A DNA stretch of 64,000 nt from the NCBI RefSeq assembly GCF_000756715.1, contig NZ_CCSE01000001.1, forward strand, positions 1,890,001-1,954,000, given 5' to 3'. Origin of the DNA: Jeotgalicoccus saudimassiliensis. GTDB lineage: Bacteria; Bacillota; Bacilli; Staphylococcales; Salinicoccaceae. Made by a program: the position numbers and the translations under genes. Below, in pieces: positions 44,357 through 53,300 of the stretch (position 1 is its first letter; every line of letters starts with the position of its first letter). The notes under the pieces are model-generated. The model saw only the letters and a list, made by a program, of their open reading frames with translations, made no database searches and was not told the DNA's origin.

Positions 44357-45160
44357 ATGCGATATTTAAAACACTTTGGCTTATTATTGGCAGTGACGGG
44401 CATTCTGACAGCATGTCAGAATACAGAAATCAGAACCGGCAGTGAGGCGGTTTCTGAGAAAACTGATGTCGCAGCAACCGATGAAGAATCTGCAGAAAAT
44501 ACAAATAGAGAACCGGCAGAAGAAGATACTTCGGCTGATATAGATGAACATAAGATTGACGATGACAAGCTTGCGGAAATTGTGTCGAAAGCTGAGGAAG
44601 TGGAAAGCTACAGAGCGGAACTGAATATGTCGGCAGCACTCGATAATACAGACCCGCGGGAGTTAAATGCGGAAGTCTCGTTTATTAACAGTACACCGCC
44701 GCAGCTGATACTCCGTGAGTTTGGCGAGGAGCGTACCATTTCAAAGGACGGCAAGATTTACTACAATAACAATTCGGAATGGATTGATGTAAGCGAATCG
44801 GTCGATGTGAACGTGTTATACAGCGTAACATATGACAATGCCGCCGCTTCATTTGCAGAAATCGCACCTTATATGGAACGACAGGAGCAGGATGACAAAG
44901 CAGTCTACACGTATAACGGCGGCCGTACAGATATTTATCAGACAATCGAATCACTGGTTCAGGTTAATTTCGGCCAGATGGAAATAGAGTCGGTGGACTC
45001 AATGATTGAGGTTACGGTGGACAAGGAAGATAAACTGATTGAAGAAATCAAATTTGAAGCTGACGGCACCGATACACAGGGAACATTCGAACTCAGCGGT
45101 AACGCGGCATTTGATACATTTAATGAAGTGGAAGAAATAAAAATTCCGGAAGTGGAATAA
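44357..45160 (+). CDS. LppX/DUF6612-like lipoprotein
   Basis: 267 residues. The signal ends in the lipobox LTAC (Cys20), followed by an acidic, disordered linker (about 25-70, rich in Glu/Asp/Ser/Thr). The beta-rich domain that follows (YRAELNMSAALD, ERTISKDGKIYYNNNSEWIDVSE) has the pattern of LolA-like or DUF6612 lipoproteins of Gram-positives. It is anchored to the outer face of the membrane. The function is not established. SD AAGGGGAATG. Monocistronic. Confidence 0.75.
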   Translation: MRYLKHFGLLLAVTGILTACQNTEIRTGSEAVSEKTDVAATDEESAENTNREPAEEDTSADIDEHKIDDDKLAEIVSKAEEVESYRAELNMSAALDNTDPRELNAEVSFINSTPPQLILREFGEERTISKDGKIYYNNNSEWIDVSESVDVNVLYSVTYDNAAASFAEIAPYMERQEQDDKAVYTYNGGRTDIYQTIESLVQVNFGQMEIESVDSMIEVTVDKEDKLIEEIKFEADGTDTQGTFELSGNAAFDTFNEVEEIKIPEVE

Positions 45161-45170
45161 TTAAACCGAC

Positions 45171-45215
45171 AGAAAAATGCACCTGCCCCGAAAAGGGAAC
45201 AGGTGCATCTTTGTA
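45171..45215. terminator. Bidirectional terminator
   Basis: ATGCACCTG pairs with CAGGTGCAT, with an inner CCC/GGG pairing. A tract on the left and T tract on the right suit both converging genes. Confidence 0.8.
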
Positions 45216-45237
45216 TTGATTTTTAATTATAATACAA

Positions 45238-46164
45238 TCAGTTCAGCGGGTGGAGCCTCATCTCTATAAAGTCCCGGTCTTCTTCGAGGAACGGCGGCAG
45301 CGACAGCGCTTCGCCAAGTGTTTCAAGGGGCTCGTCGATTGTAAAGCCCGGTGTATCAGTGGAAATTTCCACCGTAATATTACCCGGGGCACTGATGTAC
45401 AGCGCTTTGAAGTAATGGCGGTCAACGATGCCTGAATTGCGCCATTTATCCTTTGTTACGCGGTTCTGGATTTCTGTCAGCGACGTTTCATCTTGGACGC
45501 GGAGTGCAAAGTGATGAACACTGCCGCAGCCCTGTTTTTCAACGTTTGTCGTCCGCGATTCTACGACGAAAACCGAGTCGCCGCCGAAACGGACACGTGC
45601 TTTTGTATCGTTGTCGATATCGCCCTCGTATTCTCCGCCGAGAAGCTGTAAAAACTGAACCATCGGTTTTAAATACTGGACGGTCAGTTCAACGCCGAAA
45701 ATTGCCGTTATTGCATATTCAGCGGGAATTTTACCGCCGCCGGCATACGGCTCAGAGCCGTTATACTCCGGATCTGCAGCGAGTGCGAAGCGCTGTCCTT
45801 CCTCATCTGAGAAATTCATTATTGTTTCCCCGAAGTAATCGATAATGCCTTCGTGGTACACACCGTGTTCGTCCATACGTGTTCTGAAGTATTCGATGGC
45901 CTCTGTCGAAGGGACTCTTAAAATCGTGCGGGAAATGGAGTTGGTGCCGGGCGTATATTTCGGTGCCAGACCGATTTCGAAAAATGTGACGTCTGTCCCG
46001 GGAGTGCCTTTATAATCACTGTAAAACAAGTGATACATATCAGTGCTGTCCTGATTGACAGTTTTTTTCACCAGTCTGTGTCCGAGAAACTCTGTAAAAA
46101 AATCATGGTTGCCGATAATGTCTTTCGTTATTGCCGATACGTGATGAATGCCGTACGCGCTCAC
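45238..46164 (-). CDS. mhqO: Ring-cleaving dioxygenase, MhqO-like (glyoxalase fold)
   Basis: Two-module vicinal-oxygen-chelate protein of 308 residues. The first module starts GIHHVSAITKD (metal His8 or nearby) and the second has GSVHHFALRVQD (about 215) and ITVEISTDTPGF (metal Glu, about 266). It matches the MhqO/MhqA/YkcA group, induced by quinones and thought to open hydroquinone rings. The start is GTG 46164 with AAAGGAGG upstream. It is divergent from an mhqD-like esterase; the mhqR regulator is not in the window. Confidence 0.85.
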   Translation of the reverse strand: MSAYGIHHVSAITKDIIGNHDFFTEFLGHRLVKKTVNQDSTDMYHLFYSDYKGTPGTDVTFFEIGLAPKYTPGTNSISRTILRVPSTEAIEYFRTRMDEHGVYHEGIIDYFGETIMNFSDEEGQRFALAADPEYNGSEPYAGGGKIPAEYAITAIFGVELTVQYLKPMVQFLQLLGGEYEGDIDNDTKARVRFGGDSVFVVESRTTNVEKQGCGSVHHFALRVQDETSLTEIQNRVTKDKWRNSGIVDRHYFKALYISAPGNITVEISTDTPGFTIDEPLETLGEALSLPPFLEEDRDFIEMRLHPLN

Positions 46165-46238
46165 AGTGCATCCTCCTTTAATCTCTTTGATGTTATTATA
46201 TAATACAAGTATACGTATCTCTATTAGGAGGACTTGTC

Positions 46239-46877
46239 ATGAAACATTTGTACATTAAATCGAGGAACGAAGCGGCTAAGGAAACTCTGATATTATTTCA
46301 CGGCACCGGCGGGCGAGAGACGGATCTTCTCGACGTAGCAACGACAGTCAACAGCGAAGCGAATATTTTAAGTTTGCGGGGAGATGTCGATGAGAACGGT
46401 CATACCCGGTTCTTTAAACGTCTGACGCCGACACAGTATGACGAGGACAGCTTGAAAGAAGAAGGCGGTAAAATATACGGGGAACTGAAAAAGTTAAGTG
46501 AAGAATATAACTTCGAACTCGAAAAAGCAGTAATAATCGGCTATTCAAACGGAGCCAATATCGGCGCGTATCTGCTCTTAAACTACGATTTGAATGTAAA
46601 AGGCGCAATGCTGATGCACAGTGCCTACAGAACCGACACAATCGGCACAGGTATGCTGTTTGATACAGATGTGCTGCTCACTGCCGGTGCACAGGATATG
46701 ACGGCAACAGCAGGTGAGGCTTATACGTTGAAAAGAAAGCTGGAAAATAAAGGTGCGAAAGTCAGCGTGAAACTGACAGACGGCGGACATGAAATATCCC
46801 CTATGGAATTAATGGAAGGGCATGTTTGGTACATGCCGATCAAAAATTCCATAAGGGATGAGGATAAATTATTATAG
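46239..46877 (+). CDS. mhqD: MhqD-like carboxylesterase (alpha/beta hydrolase)
   Basis: Serine hydrolase of 212 residues, phospholipase/carboxylesterase family. LILFHGTGG (about 17-25) is the oxyanion region. The nucleophile Ser is in IGYSNGANIG (about 98-107), the Asp in TAGAQDMTA (about 152), and the His in GGHEIS (about 188). It resembles MhqD, co-induced with MhqO in response to quinones and electrophiles. It is divergent from mhqO by 74 bases with SD AGGAGG. Its 3' end overlaps the convergent HAD gene by 6 bases. Confidence 0.83.
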   Translation: MKHLYIKSRNEAAKETLILFHGTGGRETDLLDVATTVNSEANILSLRGDVDENGHTRFFKRLTPTQYDEDSLKEEGGKIYGELKKLSEEYNFELEKAVIIGYSNGANIGAYLLLNYDLNVKGAMLMHSAYRTDTIGTGMLFDTDVLLTAGAQDMTATAGEAYTLKRKLENKGAKVSVKLTDGGHEISPMELMEGHVWYMPIKNSIRDEDKLL

Positions 46878-47723
46878 ATAATGTGTTTTTAAATATTGTT
46901 CCAGACCGTCTTCATCACAGCTGAATTCGGTCACATCATCAGCGATTGCCTTAACGTCTTCTTTGCCGTTGGCCATCGCTGTTGCTTTGCCGGCAATTTT
47001 AAACATTGGAATATCATTCATTGAATCACCGAACGCGTGAACATCATCAATTGAAAGGTTCATTTCTTCAAGAAGAGTCACGAGGCCCGTACCTTTATCC
47101 GTACCGTACACCATAATTTCCGAGTTGTGATCTGACGTGCGGTAAATCTGATAGCCGGCATCAGTGGTGAACTTTTCCTGCAGCAGAGCGGCCCAGTTAT
47201 CGATCTTCTCTTTACTGTTTGAGAAAAAGTAAAACTTTATAATATCGGAACGGTTAATATCCAGAGTATCGACCCATTGTTCGGTACTGTTTAAAGTTTT
47301 CGCCGTGCCGATATTTTCATACTCAAGCACAGTCGCATCAGGCGTTTGGGTCAGGTCTTTTTCAGCATAAGCACGGTCTTCTTTAAAAGTATACGGTCCG
47401 CCGTGTTCACTCGTTGTCATTTCATAGTGAATTTCGTGCTCCCGCACCTGAGACAGTACAAAGTCAACCTGTTCTTCGGTAAAAGCTGTGCGGGAGAGCA
47501 GCGTATCTCCGTGATGTACAGTCATGCCGCTCGCACCGACATAGCCGTCAACGGGTACGTCATGCGGAACTTTCTTATGTATCATCGGCAGTGAGCGGCC
47601 GGTCGCGATAATGATTTTGATCCCTTTATCGTGCACTGCCTGCAGTGTATCCCTGAGGGAATCCGGAAACTCGCCGGCATTATTTAAAACTGTCCCATCC
47701 AAATCAAGTGCAATTGCCTTCAT
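46872..47723 (-). CDS. Cof-type HAD-IIB phosphatase
   Basis: Cytoplasmic sugar-phosphate phosphatase of 283 residues. Motif I is LDLDGTVL (Asp8 or nearby), motif II IIATGRS (about 38), and the late GDSMNDIPMF supplies motifs III/IV (about 233). The cap domain in the middle is of the C2B type. Substrates of Cof proteins are varied (sugar phosphates, FMN, pyridoxal phosphate). Monocistronic. Confidence 0.88.
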   Translation of the reverse strand: MKAIALDLDGTVLNNAGEFPDSLRDTLQAVHDKGIKIIIATGRSLPMIHKKVPHDVPVDGYVGASGMTVHHGDTLLSRTAFTEEQVDFVLSQVREHEIHYEMTTSEHGGPYTFKEDRAYAEKDLTQTPDATVLEYENIGTAKTLNSTEQWVDTLDINRSDIIKFYFFSNSKEKIDNWAALLQEKFTTDAGYQIYRTSDHNSEIMVYGTDKGTGLVTLLEEMNLSIDDVHAFGDSMNDIPMFKIAGKATAMANGKEDVKAIADDVTEFSCDEDGLEQYLKTHYL

Positions 47724-47840
47724 AATTTATAAAAGCTCCTATCTTCAGTTAATTAATATCAGTACTGCTTAAATTTTAGCATATTACGGCATATATGATA
47801 AAATTACGTTAACAACAGTTCAGTAAAGGAGTCGTTATAT

Positions 47841-48881
47841 ATGACAAACACTGCAGCTTATTTAGAAAAGTATGATATGGAAGACCTTTATCACCTTGCG
47901 GTTAACACCGGAGTCACTGACGAAAAAGCGCTTGGGAAAGACGAACTCATAACAAAAATTTCAAATAACCTGCTGAACCGGGACGTTCTGGAATACGCGT
48001 ACCTGTACAGCGATGATGCTGCGCTCGAGAGCTGGCGGCATGGGTCAGAAGACGGTGAACTCGGTAAAAACCTCAGTCTGACCGACGTCTACGGTTTATA
48101 TATAATGGGACTCGCATACGAATCTCTGAACGAGGAAGACAACTTCTTTATATTAGAAGAAGTACTCGATAAGTTTGAGGCGGTCCATACCGAAGAAAAC
48201 CGCGAAGCCCGGACGGGAATTCAGCGCCAGCTGAATTTAATACGTGCGGCACTGCACCTGTACGGTGTGGTTGAATTTAAGCAGATTGTGCATCTGTTTA
48301 AAAAATATTACGGTATGGACGTCACGATTGAAGAAGTGGTGGACATGGTCAACCGCTCGCCGTATGTTATTACTGTCAATGAAAAGAACCGTGAATTCGT
48401 CATCGATGATATGACAGATGAACAGTATGAAATTATCCGGAATGCCCAGCAGAAATATAAATATTACGAACCGGAATTCGGCAAGTTTATTAAATTCAGC
48501 AATCCGGGCTATATCGATGAATCGGCAGCTCATGAGACATTGAAAAAATGGGTATCCGAACATCTGAATACGAATGTGGCATCGGATTATGAACTGTATC
48601 TTCACGTACTCCGTATGGTAATCAGCGGCCGGAAGCGCGAAGATATTTCCGGGGAAATAAAAAATCTCGGACATACCTTTGAATCGAAAGCAGAAGAAGA
48701 TGAATTCTTTGAATTAATCAGCAATATCGTCAGACAGACGAGACATTTCCAGTACCGGGGCAAGAGCGAAGCGGAACTCGGACAGCGGACAATCGTCAGG
48801 GAAGTTAAAGTCGGACGCAATGATCCGTGTCCGTGCGGCAGCGGAAAAAAATATAAAAAATGCTGCGGTAAAGCAGTATAG
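47841..48881 (+). CDS. SEC-C zinc-motif protein
   Basis: 346 residues. The C-terminus carries the SEC-C motif [21 protein letters not shown], which binds zinc as in SecA and YecA proteins. The N-terminal 40 residues ([28 protein letters not shown]) look like a Rho-N/SAP-type helical hairpin. The middle is helical, with no motif I recognise. Probably ribosome- or Sec-associated by analogy, but no function is proven. SD AAAGGAGTCG. Confidence 0.75.
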   Translation: MTNTAAYLEKYDMEDLYHLAVNTGVTDEKALGKDELITKISNNLLNRDVLEYAYLYSDDAALESWRHGSEDGELGKNLSLTDVYGLYIMGLAYESLNEEDNFFILEEVLDKFEAVHTEENREARTGIQRQLNLIRAALHLYGVVEFKQIVHLFKKYYGMDVTIEEVVDMVNRSPYVITVNEKNREFVIDDMTDEQYEIIRNAQQKYKYYEPEFGKFIKFSNPGYIDESAAHETLKKWVSEHLNTNVASDYELYLHVLRMVISGRKREDISGEIKNLGHTFESKAEEDEFFELISNIVRQTRHFQYRGKSEAELGQRTIVREVKVGRNDPCPCGSGKKYKKCCGKAV

Positions 48882-48886
48882 AACGC

Positions 48887-48919
48887 AAAGTGGCTGGTAT
48901 AACTACCATCCACTTTTTA
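48887..48919 (+). terminator. Rho-independent terminator
   Basis: AAAGTGG-CT-GGT pairs with ACC-AT-CCACTTT and is followed by TTTACAT. The stem has an internal mismatch. Confidence 0.65.
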
Positions 48920-48939
48920 CATAGCGGAAGGTGAAGTTG

Positions 48940-49488
48940 ATGCATTTTAAAATATTTATGGTGTTTTTCCGGGTCGGCGTACTCGGTTTCGGCGGCGGAC
49001 CTTCGTCCATTCCGCTTGTGAAAATAGAAGTCGTCGACAAGTACGGCTGGATGACCAATGAAGATTTTCAGGATACGCTCGCGATAGCAAACGTTCTGCC
49101 GGGACCGATTATTACAAAACTTGCCGGACATATCGGCTATCAGCTGAAGGGCTGGGCGGGCATCATTACAGCGCTCACTGCAATCATACTGCCGACAGCG
49201 GTATTGATGACCATTTTGCTGACACTGTTTTCGGAGTTTAAAGACCTGCCCTGGGTACAGGGAATGAGTGCCGGTGTCGTACCGGTCGTGCTCGTCATGC
49301 TCGCGGTACTGACTGTCGAATTCATGCAGACGGCCAAAAATGCATCGACCTGGAAGTTTATCATTCCGTTTACGCTCGTCATGCTTATCGTACTTGAAGT
49401 GCTGAACATTCACCCGGCACTCGTCATCGGTATTATTATAGTATTCAGCCTGCTCCAAAGAAGCGGCAGAAAAGCAGGTGACTCATGA
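48940..49488 (+). CDS. Chromate transporter family protein, short form (N-half type)
   Basis: Membrane protein of 182 residues, a single CHR domain. The signature FRVGVLGFGGGPSSIPLVKIEVVDKYGWMT starts at about residue 10, and ANVLPGPIITKLAGHIGY follows. Short-chain CHR proteins work as pairs of half-size subunits with opposite orientation. The partner gene overlaps it by 4 bases. ATG 48940 has GGAAGG with 8-base spacing. Export of chromate is the annotated family role, though other anions are possible. Confidence 0.85.
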   Translation: MHFKIFMVFFRVGVLGFGGGPSSIPLVKIEVVDKYGWMTNEDFQDTLAIANVLPGPIITKLAGHIGYQLKGWAGIITALTAIILPTAVLMTILLTLFSEFKDLPWVQGMSAGVVPVVLVMLAVLTVEFMQTAKNASTWKFIIPFTLVMLIVLEVLNIHPALVIGIIIVFSLLQRSGRKAGDS

Positions 49489-50015
49489 TTTATCTCGAAA
49501 TATTTCTGGCATTTTTAATTCCCGGTATACTCGGGTACGGCGGGGGACCATCTTCAATTCCTCTCGTTGAGCGCGAAGTGGTCGGAACGTATGACTGGAT
49601 GACTACAGCGGAGTTTGCAGAAGTGCTTGCTCTCGGCAATGCATTACCCGGTCCGATATTAACGAAGATGGGCGCATACATCGGTTATGAAGCAGGGGGA
49701 GTGTTCGGCAGTATCGTTGCGATATCGGCAAGCGTTCTGCCGTCACTGCTTTTAATGATATTTCTCGCAGCAGTGCTTTATAAGCTGAAAGGCACGAACA
49801 AGTTTAAAACACTGACGCTCTTAATCCGTCCGGTCATTGCGATTCTGCTCGGGGTCATCGTATTTGATTTCCTGTTCAGTTCACTGGAAATGTCGGGGAC
49901 ATTCCATACAGTCTTTCTGATCGGATTGTCATATGTACTGCTGCAGCTCGTTAAAGTGCATCCGGCACTTGTTATCGTGATCGGTTTAATCTATGGTGCG
50001 CTGTTTATCCGGTAA
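49485..50015 (+). CDS. Chromate transporter family protein, short form (C-half type)
   Basis: Second single-domain CHR protein, 176 residues, paralogous to its neighbour. FLIPGILGYGGGPSSIPLVEREVVGTYDWMT and ALGNALPGPILTKMGAYIGY repeat the same motifs with changes. It begins in an ATGA overlap with the first subunit, so both are made together and probably form a heterodimer. Confidence 0.85.
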   Translation: MIYLEIFLAFLIPGILGYGGGPSSIPLVEREVVGTYDWMTTAEFAEVLALGNALPGPILTKMGAYIGYEAGGVFGSIVAISASVLPSLLLMIFLAAVLYKLKGTNKFKTLTLLIRPVIAILLGVIVFDFLFSSLEMSGTFHTVFLIGLSYVLLQLVKVHPALVIVIGLIYGALFIR

Positions 50016-50098
50016 GTAAGCACAAAATTTAAAACACCTTTCTGAATGTACTATACTTAATAAGATAAACAGACAACCGAGAAAGGAAGTTATCACAA

Positions 50099-50605
50099 AT
50101 GGCATATGACATTCGGAAAATGAAACTGACAGATGCTGCCGGTATTATTGCTCATAAACAGCAGGTGACGGCGGAAAATCCGGATACATTGGCAACAGCA
50201 ATTGAAAACAGGACGATTACTGTAGAAGAGGAAGAGGCAACGATACAGTCTCTCGGACCGAATGACCTCGGCATCGTAGCAGTCGACGGGGACAAAGTCA
50301 TCGGCATGCTTAACCTCCGTCAGGACCACCGTAAAAAGTTTGAGCATATCGGCCAGTTCGGCATCAGCCTGCAAAAAGCTTACACAGGATCCGGTACAGG
50401 TACCCGGATGGTGGAACAGGCAGTGGAATTTGCGCGCGATAATGAAAAACTTGAAAAATTAATATTAACAGTTTTTGCAAACAATCCGGGAGCGATTAAG
50501 TTGTATAAACGTCTCGGTTTTGAAGAAGAGGCAACATTAAAAAAACAGGTGAAATTAGCAGACGGCTACACAGATTTAGTCTATATGGCGAACTTTTTAG
50601 AATAA
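50099..50605 (+). CDS. GNAT family N-acetyltransferase
   Basis: Single-domain acetyltransferase of 168 residues. The acetyl-CoA loop is GISLQKAYTGSGTGTRMVEQAVEFA (about 90-114; Q/R-x-x-G-x-G/A pattern), and ANNPGAIKLYKRLGFEEEA is the C-terminal GNAT block. It resembles the YhhY/SpeG-like group. Substrate unknown. Monocistronic. Confidence 0.83.
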   Translation: MAYDIRKMKLTDAAGIIAHKQQVTAENPDTLATAIENRTITVEEEEATIQSLGPNDLGIVAVDGDKVIGMLNLRQDHRKKFEHIGQFGISLQKAYTGSGTGTRMVEQAVEFARDNEKLEKLILTVFANNPGAIKLYKRLGFEEEATLKKQVKLADGYTDLVYMANFLE

Positions 50606-50677
50606 TGAACTATCCGGCTGATTAAAATGCTATTATATCGGTAAGAATGACTATACTTTTGCAAATCAGGTGATTAA

Positions 50678-50890
50678 ATGAAAGTTGTCCATGCACTGAT
50701 GTACGCGCTCTTCTTAACGTTATTCACGGCAGGAATCATCTTCTCAACGATGGCGTCCTATACGGAAACATCACCGCTGTCCTATACAGTAATCGGGATA
50801 TTTATGACGGTCTTATTTATCATTTATACTGCTGTCTTAATTAAATACCGGAAGAGAAGAACGGGTAATGATAAAGAGAATCGCGCATAA
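50678..50890 (+). CDS. Small two-helix membrane protein
   Basis: 70 residues with two hydrophobic helices (about 5-27 and 35-56) and a basic tail (KYRKRRTGNDKENRA). No family recognised. SD AGGTG lies before ATG 50678. The end of the gene forms the left arm of the following terminator. Confidence 0.6.
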   Translation: MKVVHALMYALFLTLFTAGIIFSTMASYTETSPLSYTVIGIFMTVLFIIYTAVLIKYRKRRTGNDKENRA

Positions 50891-50911
50891 GCGATTCTCT
50901 TTGATTTTTTA
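50875..50911 (+). terminator. Rho-independent terminator overlapping the gene end
   Basis: AGAGAATCGC pairs with GCGATTCTCT around GCATAA, followed by TTGATTTTTT. Confidence 0.82.
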
Positions 50912-50938
50912 CAACACAATTGAGGATGGTGTATCTTA

Positions 50939-51283
50939 ATGGGGAATTTTGAAGAAATTAATAAGAGAGCTCAAAAAAACACCGGACGTATCCAGGAGGA
51001 ACAGCCGGATTTTATGAGAGCATTTAAAAAACTGCAGCAGGAAGGCTACAAGGCGAATGCACTCGATGAGAAAACGAAAGAATATGTTGCACTGACTTAT
51101 GCAATAGCAGACAAATGTGAAGGATGCATCGGCAATCACGTCAACAAACTCGTAAAACTTGGTGCCACGCGTGAAGAAATAGGCGATATTGTTGCGGTGT
51201 GTATTGTCATGGGCGGTGGACCGGCAAGTGTTTACGGCGGCAAAGCCCTTGAAGCATACGACGAAGCAGCAGCAGGTAAATAA
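50939..51283 (+). CDS. AhpD/carboxymuconolactone decarboxylase-like protein
   Basis: Helical protein of 114 residues. The AhpD-type redox centre is CEGCIGNHVNKLVKLGATREEI (Cys61/Cys64 with the following His), so it is probably a peroxidase/disulfide reductase rather than a decarboxylase. It is the first gene of a cluster with an OsmC-like peroxidase and an ABC ATPase. SD GAGGATGG. Confidence 0.82.
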   Translation: MGNFEEINKRAQKNTGRIQEEQPDFMRAFKKLQQEGYKANALDEKTKEYVALTYAIADKCEGCIGNHVNKLVKLGATREEIGDIVAVCIVMGGGPASVYGGKALEAYDEAAAGK

Positions 51284-51305
51284 ACTTAAAACAGGAGGAA
51301 CCGCT

Positions 51306-51722
51306 ATGAAAGTACATTTAAACTGGCAGGGCAAGTTAAAATTTGAGTCCACTGGAGAAACGACAGGCTATACAGTAGCGATGGATGCGAATGAAGCAGC
51401 AGGCGGCGATGCGTCGGCACCGTCACCGATGGAAATGGTGCTTCACGGTGCGGCCGGATGCATGGCAATTGATATCGGTGTAATCTTAAGACATCATATG
51501 GATAAAGTTACAAAGCTTGAAATTGAAGCTGACGGCGAACGGGCAGACACGGAACCGAAGTACTACAAACATATCACGATGAATATTTTAATCGACGGGA
51601 ACATTACAGCCAAACAGGCTGTACGCGCTGCAGAGCTGTCTAAAGACAAGTACTGCTCTGCAGTTCATTCTCTTGTTGCGGATGTTGACATCAACGTGAT
51701 TCTGAACGGTGAAGCAGTGTAG
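51306..51722 (+). CDS. OsmC/Ohr-family peroxiredoxin-like protein
   Basis: 138 residues of the OsmC fold. The first active cysteine is in AAGCMAIDIG (about Cys58) and the second in DKYCSAVHSL (about Cys118), both in the expected places. The family reduces organic hydroperoxides. AGGAGG precedes ATG 51306, 22 bases after the AhpD-like gene. Together they suggest a small hydroperoxide-defence operon. Confidence 0.85.
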   Translation: MKVHLNWQGKLKFESTGETTGYTVAMDANEAAGGDASAPSPMEMVLHGAAGCMAIDIGVILRHHMDKVTKLEIEADGERADTEPKYYKHITMNILIDGNITAKQAVRAAELSKDKYCSAVHSLVADVDINVILNGEAV

Positions 51723-51723
51723 A

Positions 51724-52431
51724 ATGCTGCACATAAAAAATCTCGGCATTTATTACGGGAGCTTCAGTGCAGCGGTTAATAATGTAGAATTCGGTCCGGG
51801 TATTCACGTACTGCTCGGTGAAAACGGCAGCGGTAAAAGTTCCGTATTGACCGGTATTACAGGATATAATCCGTCTGTCATTACCGGGCGGGAATTGGAA
51901 TTTAACAATACACGGCTCGACAAAACGGCCGACTGCATCAGCTATTTACCGCAGCAGAATATACCGTTTCAAATTACTGTCCTGGAATTCGTCCGGATGA
52001 CGGCAGCATCACGTGTGTCTGAAAAAGATATCATGAGTACTTTAAAGGCGTTCGGCCTGGAGCAGTACAGTTATATGTCAGTTGATCAGCTGAGCGGCGG
52101 TGAATTTAAACGGGCATTGTGTGCGCAGCTTCATCTTGAGGATAAGCCGGTTATGATGTTCGATGAACTCGAGCAGGGTCTCGATGTAAATTATCAGCAT
52201 CTTGTTATGGAATGGCTTAAAAAGTTAAGTGAAAAAAAGACAGTTATTATGGCAATGCATGATCTGAATCTGGCACTGCAGTATGCAGATACCGTGACAT
52301 GTATGAAAAAAGGGACTTTAACCGAAGTCAAAGTCCCTGTCAAAGAAGTGAGCGAAAAAATGCTGTCGGACACTTTTTCACGTGAAATGAAACTCATTTA
52401 TCATGAAGGCAGGGTAGCTGCACTCAGCTGA
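51724..52431 (+). CDS. Orphan ABC transporter ATP-binding protein
   Basis: 235 residues, similar to FecE/BtuD-type import ATPases. Motifs: Walker A LLGENGSGKSS (about 29), Q-loop YLPQQNIPFQ, signature DQLSGGEFKRALCAQL, Walker B PVMMFDELEQGLDV (Glu kept, but the usual DEP is DEL) and the His switch MAMHDLN. The ATG lies one base after the osmC stop. No permease or binding protein is adjacent, so its partner must be elsewhere. The 3' end overlaps convergent coaW by 8 bases. Confidence 0.83.
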   Translation: MLHIKNLGIYYGSFSAAVNNVEFGPGIHVLLGENGSGKSSVLTGITGYNPSVITGRELEFNNTRLDKTADCISYLPQQNIPFQITVLEFVRMTAASRVSEKDIMSTLKAFGLEQYSYMSVDQLSGGEFKRALCAQLHLEDKPVMMFDELEQGLDVNYQHLVMEWLKKLSEKKTVIMAMHDLNLALQYADTVTCMKKGTLTEVKVPVKEVSEKMLSDTFSREMKLIYHEGRVAALS

Positions 52432-53218
52432 TTGCCCCCAGTGCACCGCTGTATTCACCGTCCGGCACGACATAAGCTTCGGCATTTTTTAATTCGCTGT
52501 ATCTGTAAATAATATCGGTCATGACTTTGTTATCAAGCAGTGTCGAACCGATAAACACCATATTTTTCGTCTCGAAGGCATCGGCTAAATTAATTGCCAT
52601 TGCTGTGACGGTTTCTGCCACGAGTCCGATAACAGCAATCAGCTGGTCTTCGGCCGTGGCAGTTTTTTGTGCATTGATAATATGACCGAAGTTGCTCGCA
52701 GTCAGATCTCCGGGAATCGGTGCCGGTCTGCCGTTGTAAATATGGTGAACTTTCAAATCTATAATATCGCGGTCTCCATTTTCTGCACGTTCGATAATCT
52801 CGTCAAAGTCACTGATGCCTGTCAGCATATAGCTGAGCCCCATCAATGTACCGCCGCCGACTCCTGAACCGCCGACACGCTTTTGAGATACTCGCGTCGC
52901 CTGATGAAAACTCGTACCCGTACCGACATTTAAATAAACGTAACGGTCAAGATCCATACCCGCTTCTTTTAATAGCTGTGTCAGTCCGCGGAATGTTGCA
53001 TCAAACTCAATTGAGAGTGTGGCATCAAAATTCAGTTTTTCCTGAATGTATTCGGCCTTTCCCCCCGTTAAATAAACATCATCACCGGCATATTCATTAT
53101 TAAGCATTTCGATGACATGATTGATTTCACCGGCAGGATATTTTTTAAATGTCCGGCCTTCGTCAGTTAACAGTGCAACTTTAATCAGTGTGCCTCCGGC
53201 ATCGATTCCTATTTTCAT
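52424..53218 (-). CDS. coaW: Type II pantothenate kinase CoaW
   Basis: ASKHA-fold kinase of 264 residues for the first step of coenzyme A synthesis. Motifs: KIGIDAGGTLIKVAL (phosphate-1, about 2-16), the catalytic Glu in SIEFDATFRGL, VYLNVGTGTSF and VGGSGVGGGTLMGLSYML (phosphate/adenosine regions). Type II kinases in bacteria are typical of staphylococci and relatives and resist feedback by CoA. GAGGAG precedes ATG 53218. Confidence 0.93.
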   Translation of the reverse strand: MKIGIDAGGTLIKVALLTDEGRTFKKYPAGEINHVIEMLNNEYAGDDVYLTGGKAEYIQEKLNFDATLSIEFDATFRGLTQLLKEAGMDLDRYVYLNVGTGTSFHQATRVSQKRVGGSGVGGGTLMGLSYMLTGISDFDEIIERAENGDRDIIDLKVHHIYNGRPAPIPGDLTASNFGHIINAQKTATAEDQLIAVIGLVAETVTAMAINLADAFETKNMVFIGSTLLDNKVMTDIIYRYSELKNAEAYVVPDGEYSGALGAIS

Positions 53219-53247
53219 AATCTTACTCCTCACAGTTGTGAAATATT

Positions 53248-53279
53248 AAGCAGCGCTCAATGATTTTGAGCGCTGCTTA
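53248..53279 (-). terminator. Rho-independent terminator of the BCCT gene
   Basis: AAGCAGCGCTCAA pairs with TTGAGCGCTGCTT around a short loop, followed on the reverse strand by AATATTTC. Confidence 0.75.
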
Positions 53280-53300
53280 ATTTTAATCTTTAATTCTATT

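Noticed and set aside
45453..45845. 130-codon forward frame opposite mhqO
   Set aside because: Arg-rich translation without domain pattern or SD; it is antisense to a clearly conserved dioxygenase gene.
46165..46238. MhqR operator between mhqO and mhqD
   Set aside because: The gap is right for a shared operator, but I found no convincing long palindrome; the short GTATAC symmetry is not enough.
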